Part shown: one piece after another, positions 30,251 to 33,084 of the stretch
Numbering within the stretch: the first letter of the stretch is position 1
How the letters are laid out: each line of letters starts with the position of its first letter
Origin: DATKEG01 sp035544515
GTDB taxonomy: Bacteria; Acidobacteriota; Vicinamibacteria; Fen-336
NCBI GenBank assembly: GCA_035544515.1
Contig: DATKEG010000061.1
Span: forward strand, 1-33,084
Direction of reading: 5' to 3'
Length of the DNA: 33,084 nucleotides
Made by a program: the position numbers and the translations under genes
Notes under the pieces: generated by a model
Seen by the model: the letters and a program-made list of their open reading frames with translations, nothing else
What the model was told of the DNA's origin: nothing
Databases searched by the model: none

Positions 30251-31381
30251 ATGACGCCGATCAGCAGGAGGGACTTCGTGAAGGCAGGCGCCCTGGGCGC
30301 CGCGGCCGCCGCCGCGCCCGCGCGGGGTGCGCCGGCACCGGCGGTGCTGGCTCCGCGTGCGGTCGCGCCGGTGGTGGTGGCTTCCGCCAACGGCCACGAG
30401 TTCCGCAACGGCGGTCCGCGCACCGCGGTGGAGGAGGCGTTCGTCCGCCTGACGCGCGGCGAGGACGTGCTCGACGCGGTCGTCGCGGGCGTGAACGTGA
30501 ACGAGCTCGACCCCGCGGACGACAGCGTGGGCTACGGCGGGCTGCCCAACGCCGACGGCGTCGTCCAGCTCGACGCCTGCTGCATGCACGGCCCGCGCCG
30601 GCGCGCCGGCGGCGTGGCCGCCCTCGAGGGCGTGCGCACCCCGTCGCGGGTGGCGCAGGCCGTGATGGACCACACCGACCACCACCTGCTCGTCGGCCGC
30701 GGCGCCCAGGAGTTCGCGCGGCAGATGGGCTTCACGGTCGAGAACGACCTCAACACGCCGCACTCCCGGCAGCGGTGGCTGGAATGGAAGCGGCGCATCG
30801 ATCCCGGGCACTGGCTCGACCCCGTGAAGCGCTCCCGCGAGGGGGACCGCGTGCGGCGCGAGATGATGGCGGAGGGGCTGATCGACCGGCAGCACGTCTA
30901 CGGCACCATCAACTGCAGCGCCGTCAACGCCCGCGGCGAGATCTGCGGCGTGACCACCACCAGCGGGCTCTCCTGGAAGATCCCGGGCCGGGTGGGCGAC
31001 TCTCCCATCCTGGGCGCGGGCCTGTACGTGGACGGCGAGGTCGGCGCCGCGGGCTCCACCGGCCGCGGCGAGGCCAACCTCTACAGCCTGGCCTCGTTCC
31101 TCATCGTGGACGAGATGCGCCGCGGGCGCTCGCCCAAGGACGCGGCCCTCGAGGCGCTGCGGCGTATCCGGGCCAACACCGTGGAGAAGCGCCTGCTCAA
31201 CGCGGACGGCAACCCCGACTTCTACGTGAAGTTCTACGTGCTCAACCGCAAGGGCGAATACGCGGGCGTGGGGATGTACGCCAAGGCGTCCGGCAAGCAG
31301 CAGACCTACGCCGTCTGCACCGAGGCCGGCCCGCGGCTCCTCCCGCTCGAAGGCCTGCTGGAGGACGCGCCCGGGCCGTGA
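30251..31381 (+). CDS. Tat-exported N4-(beta-N-acetylglucosaminyl)-L-asparaginase-like hydrolase
   Basis: A 376-residue Ntn-hydrolase of the glycosylasparaginase group, which splits N-acetylglucosamine from asparagine or related amides. The N-terminus has a twin-arginine signal (SRRDFVKAGALGAAAAAAPA). The core includes NELDPADDSVGYGGLPNADG and the self-cleavage site VYGTIN, with Thr219 as the probable nucleophile. GVTTTSGLSWKIPGRVGDSPILGAG (233-257) and GSTGRGE follow. GAGGAG lies about eight bases before the ATG. The stop overlaps the dehydratase gene as GTGA. Confidence 0.9.
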   Translation: MTPISRRDFVKAGALGAAAAAAPARGAPAPAVLAPRAVAPVVVASANGHEFRNGGPRTAVEEAFVRLTRGEDVLDAVVAGVNVNELDPADDSVGYGGLPNADGVVQLDACCMHGPRRRAGGVAALEGVRTPSRVAQAVMDHTDHHLLVGRGAQEFARQMGFTVENDLNTPHSRQRWLEWKRRIDPGHWLDPVKRSREGDRVRREMMAEGLIDRQHVYGTINCSAVNARGEICGVTTTSGLSWKIPGRVGDSPILGAGLYVDGEVGAAGSTGRGEANLYSLASFLIVDEMRRGRSPKDAALEALRRIRANTVEKRLLNADGNPDFYVKFYVLNRKGEYAGVGMYAKASGKQQTYAVCTEAGPRLLPLEGLLEDAPGP

Positions 31382-32424
31382 GCGAGCCGACCCTCGCCGG
31401 GATCCGCGCGGCGCGCGAGCGCCTGGGCGACCTCGTCGTCACCACGCCCGTGCGCCGGTGGCAGGACGAGGGGGCCGGCCTGCCCGCGGGCACCACCGTC
31501 TTCCTGAAGGAGGAGCTCTTCCAGCGCACCGGCACCTTCAAGCCGCGCGGCGCCCTGACCGTGATGCTCGGCCTCGGCCCCGACGCGCTCGCCCGTGGCG
31601 TGACCGCGGTCAGCGCCGGCAACCACGCCATGGCCGTCGGCTACGCGGCGCGCGTGCTCGGCACCACGGCCAAGGTGGTGATGCCGAAGAGCGCGAGCTC
31701 CTTCCGGGTGGCCCGCTGCCGCGAGCTGGGGGCGGAGGTCGAGCTGGTGAACGACGTGCACCGCGCGTTCGAGCGCGTGCGCGAGATCGAGGGGGAGGAG
31801 GGCCGGACGTTCGTTCATCCCTTCGAGGGACCCCTCACCGCCCTGGGCACGGCGACCCTGGGATTGGAGCTGGTGGAGCAGGTGGAGGACCTGGAGGCCG
31901 TGGTCGTGCCCATCGGCGGCGGCGGCCTGTGCGCGGGGGTGGCCGCCGCGGTCAAGCTCGCCCGGCCGTCGTGCCGCGTCTTCGGCGTCGAGCCCGCGGG
32001 CGCCGACACCATGACCCGCAGCCTGGCCGCCGGCGCGCCCCAGGGCATCGAGGCCGTCCGCACGATCGCGGACAGCCTGGGCGCGCCGCACGCGGCGCCC
32101 TACAGCTTCGATCTCGTCCGGCGCCACGTGGACGACGTCGTGCTCGTGGACGACGACCAGCTCCGGCGGGCCATGCTGCTGCTGTTCGCCTCGGCCAAGC
32201 TGGCGGTGGAGCCGGCGGGCGCGGCGGCCACGGCCGCCCTCCTGGGTCCCCTGCGCGAGCGCGTCGCCGGACGCCGCGTCGGCCTGGTGGTCTGCGGCGC
32301 CAATATCGACGCCGCCACGTTTGGCCGGCACCTCCAGGATGCCGAGGCTGCTAGACCAGGCTTCTCAGCCGGTCCCAGAGGAGGCGCAGGCGCCCGTAGG
32401 AGGCGGCCGGCCGCTGGTCGTTGA
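31378..32424 (+). CDS. Threonine/serine dehydratase-like PLP enzyme
   Basis: A 348-residue fold-type II PLP enzyme. The Schiff-base lysine is Lys55 (TGTFKPRGAL), the substrate loop SAGNHAMAVGYAARVLG (79-95), the phosphate-binding loop PIGGGGLCAG (178-187), and the family end motif CGANIDAATFGRHLQ (306-320). It could be a threonine deaminase without regulatory domain, a serine racemase or a hydroxyaspartate dehydratase. The start GTG overlaps the asparaginase stop; release of aspartate by that enzyme and this one's amino-acid chemistry might be linked. The last 28 residues (Arg/Gly/Ala-rich) look like read-through: they extend 74 bases into the convergent DUF547 gene. Confidence 0.88.
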   Translation: MSEPTLAGIRAARERLGDLVVTTPVRRWQDEGAGLPAGTTVFLKEELFQRTGTFKPRGALTVMLGLGPDALARGVTAVSAGNHAMAVGYAARVLGTTAKVVMPKSASSFRVARCRELGAEVELVNDVHRAFERVREIEGEEGRTFVHPFEGPLTALGTATLGLELVEQVEDLEAVVVPIGGGGLCAGVAAAVKLARPSCRVFGVEPAGADTMTRSLAAGAPQGIEAVRTIADSLGAPHAAPYSFDLVRRHVDDVVLVDDDQLRRAMLLLFASAKLAVEPAGAAATAALLGPLRERVAGRRVGLVVCGANIDAATFGRHLQDAEAARPGFSAGPRGGAGARRRRPAAGR

Positions 32425-33082
32425 GCGTCCAGTCGTAGTCGAGGTAATCGATCACGAGTTCCGGCCGCTTGGCCAGGGCGCGCGCCGGCGGCGGCCCGTG
32501 CCGCTCGATCACTCGCGCCACGCCACCGGCCTTTTCGAAGTCGGGGGCGAACCAGCGGAAGATGCTCGAGACCCGCGCGCGAGAGCCGGCGGCGTCGAAC
32601 CGGTTGAGGTCGTCTCGCGCCAGCCACCGCTCCATGGCCGCGTCGAGCTGCCGGTCGAGCGCGGGAGCGGTGAAGGCCTCGCGCGCGAGCGGCGGGCACG
32701 AGCGCGCCGCGCACACGAGCGCGGCGTGGACGCGGTAGCCGACCTGCGGGCGCAGCGCCTCGTGCTCGATCTGGTCGAGAGACACCGGGCGGCCGCCGAG
32801 CGTGTGCCGCGCCGCCGTGAACGAGTCCGGCAGCGCGCGGATGCTGGCCGTGGGGTAGTGGTCGAGGATCCAGGCGACGGTGAGCGCGTTGTAGGCGTTG
32901 ATCAGCGACGCGGAACGGTCGTCCCCTCCCGCCGGTGGCTCCGGCGCGCCGGCCAGGCGCGCGAGGTAGGCCGCGAGCGCGTCTCGTCCGTCGCGCGACG
33001 TCTTCCACGACGCGTAGTCCACCAGGCCCCGCTCGTCGACGTACGTGCGCAGCAGCTGCGACCACTCCGCGTGGTCCAGAAA
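32351..33082 (-). CDS. DUF547 protein, 5' end outside window
   Basis: The frame is open from the right edge to the TAG at 32353-32351, giving at least 244 residues; the GTG at 33022 is internal because the upstream residues (FLDHAEWSQLLRTYVDERGLVDYASWK) are already typical of DUF547. Further conserved parts are NAYNALTVAWILDHYP, LGGRPVSLDQIEHEALRP, RVHAALVCAARSCPPLAREAF and VSSIFRWFAPDFEKAGG. The Cys and His of HAALVCAARSCPPL are reminiscent of a papain-like site, but the function is unknown. Its end overlaps the dehydratase gene by 74 bases. Confidence 0.85.
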   Translation of the reverse strand, partial: FLDHAEWSQLLRTYVDERGLVDYASWKTSRDGRDALAAYLARLAGAPEPPAGGDDRSASLINAYNALTVAWILDHYPTASIRALPDSFTAARHTLGGRPVSLDQIEHEALRPQVGYRVHAALVCAARSCPPLAREAFTAPALDRQLDAAMERWLARDDLNRFDAAGSRARVSSIFRWFAPDFEKAGGVARVIERHGPPPARALAKRPELVIDYLDYDWTLNDQRPAASYGRLRLLWDRLRSLV

Positions 33083-33084
33083 TG

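Overview
The window is very GC-rich (well above 70% by eye), gene-dense bacterial chromosome. The best lineage clue is the secreted protein at 14963-17152, which has the layout of the 'VWFA-related acidobacterial' family (TIGR03436). It sits near an ECF sigma cluster whose membrane and secreted partners also look acidobacterial, and near a DUF2934 protein. A complete stretch of Kdo/heptose lipopolysaccharide genes shows a Gram-negative, diderm cell. I infer a member of the Acidobacteriota, probably free-living. I see no phage, plasmid, insertion sequence, CRISPR, rRNA or tRNA.

Layout. 1-5813: end of a glycine-zipper protein, then a DUF1285-like gene and queG (queuosine synthesis) on the minus strand, divergent from nadA (quinolinate synthase); galK; a lipoprotein of unknown function. 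5910-10309 (minus): treY-treZ, which make trehalose from maltodextrin, divergent from a small DUF2934 gene. 10753-13259: a Rossmann-like, cysteine-rich unknown protein, then an ECF sigma factor, a one-pass membrane protein (probable anti-sigma) and a secreted protein. 13263-17686: a Tat-exported class V aminotransferase-like protein, a Rieske ferredoxin overlapping the VWFA protein, and a GNAT acetyltransferase. 17755-21270 (minus): gap-pgk-tpiA-secG, glycolysis plus the SecYEG subunit, with a duplicated pgk/tpiA junction. 21444-22259: an exported S51 (cyanophycinase-like) peptidase. 22320-30119: nine overlapping genes, waaA-lpxK-lpxL-waaF-gmhB-hldA-hldC-waaC-methyltransferase, for lipid A finishing, Kdo transfer, ADP-heptose synthesis and heptose transfer. 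30251-32424: a Tat-exported glycosylasparaginase overlapping a threonine/serine dehydratase. 32351 to the edge: a DUF547 gene running off the window.

Most of this is housekeeping. I found no convincing new multi-gene system such as a defence island or biosynthetic cluster. The points most worth a second look are: TANNNT -10 boxes placed only 6-11 bases before several start codons (including a divergent pair in 33 bases), which suggests leaderless transcripts; the duplicated pgk/tpiA junction; the uncharacterised Rossmann/CPPxC protein upstream of the sigma operon; the palindrome inside the treY/DUF2934 promoter region; and the Rieske-VWFA gene pair.
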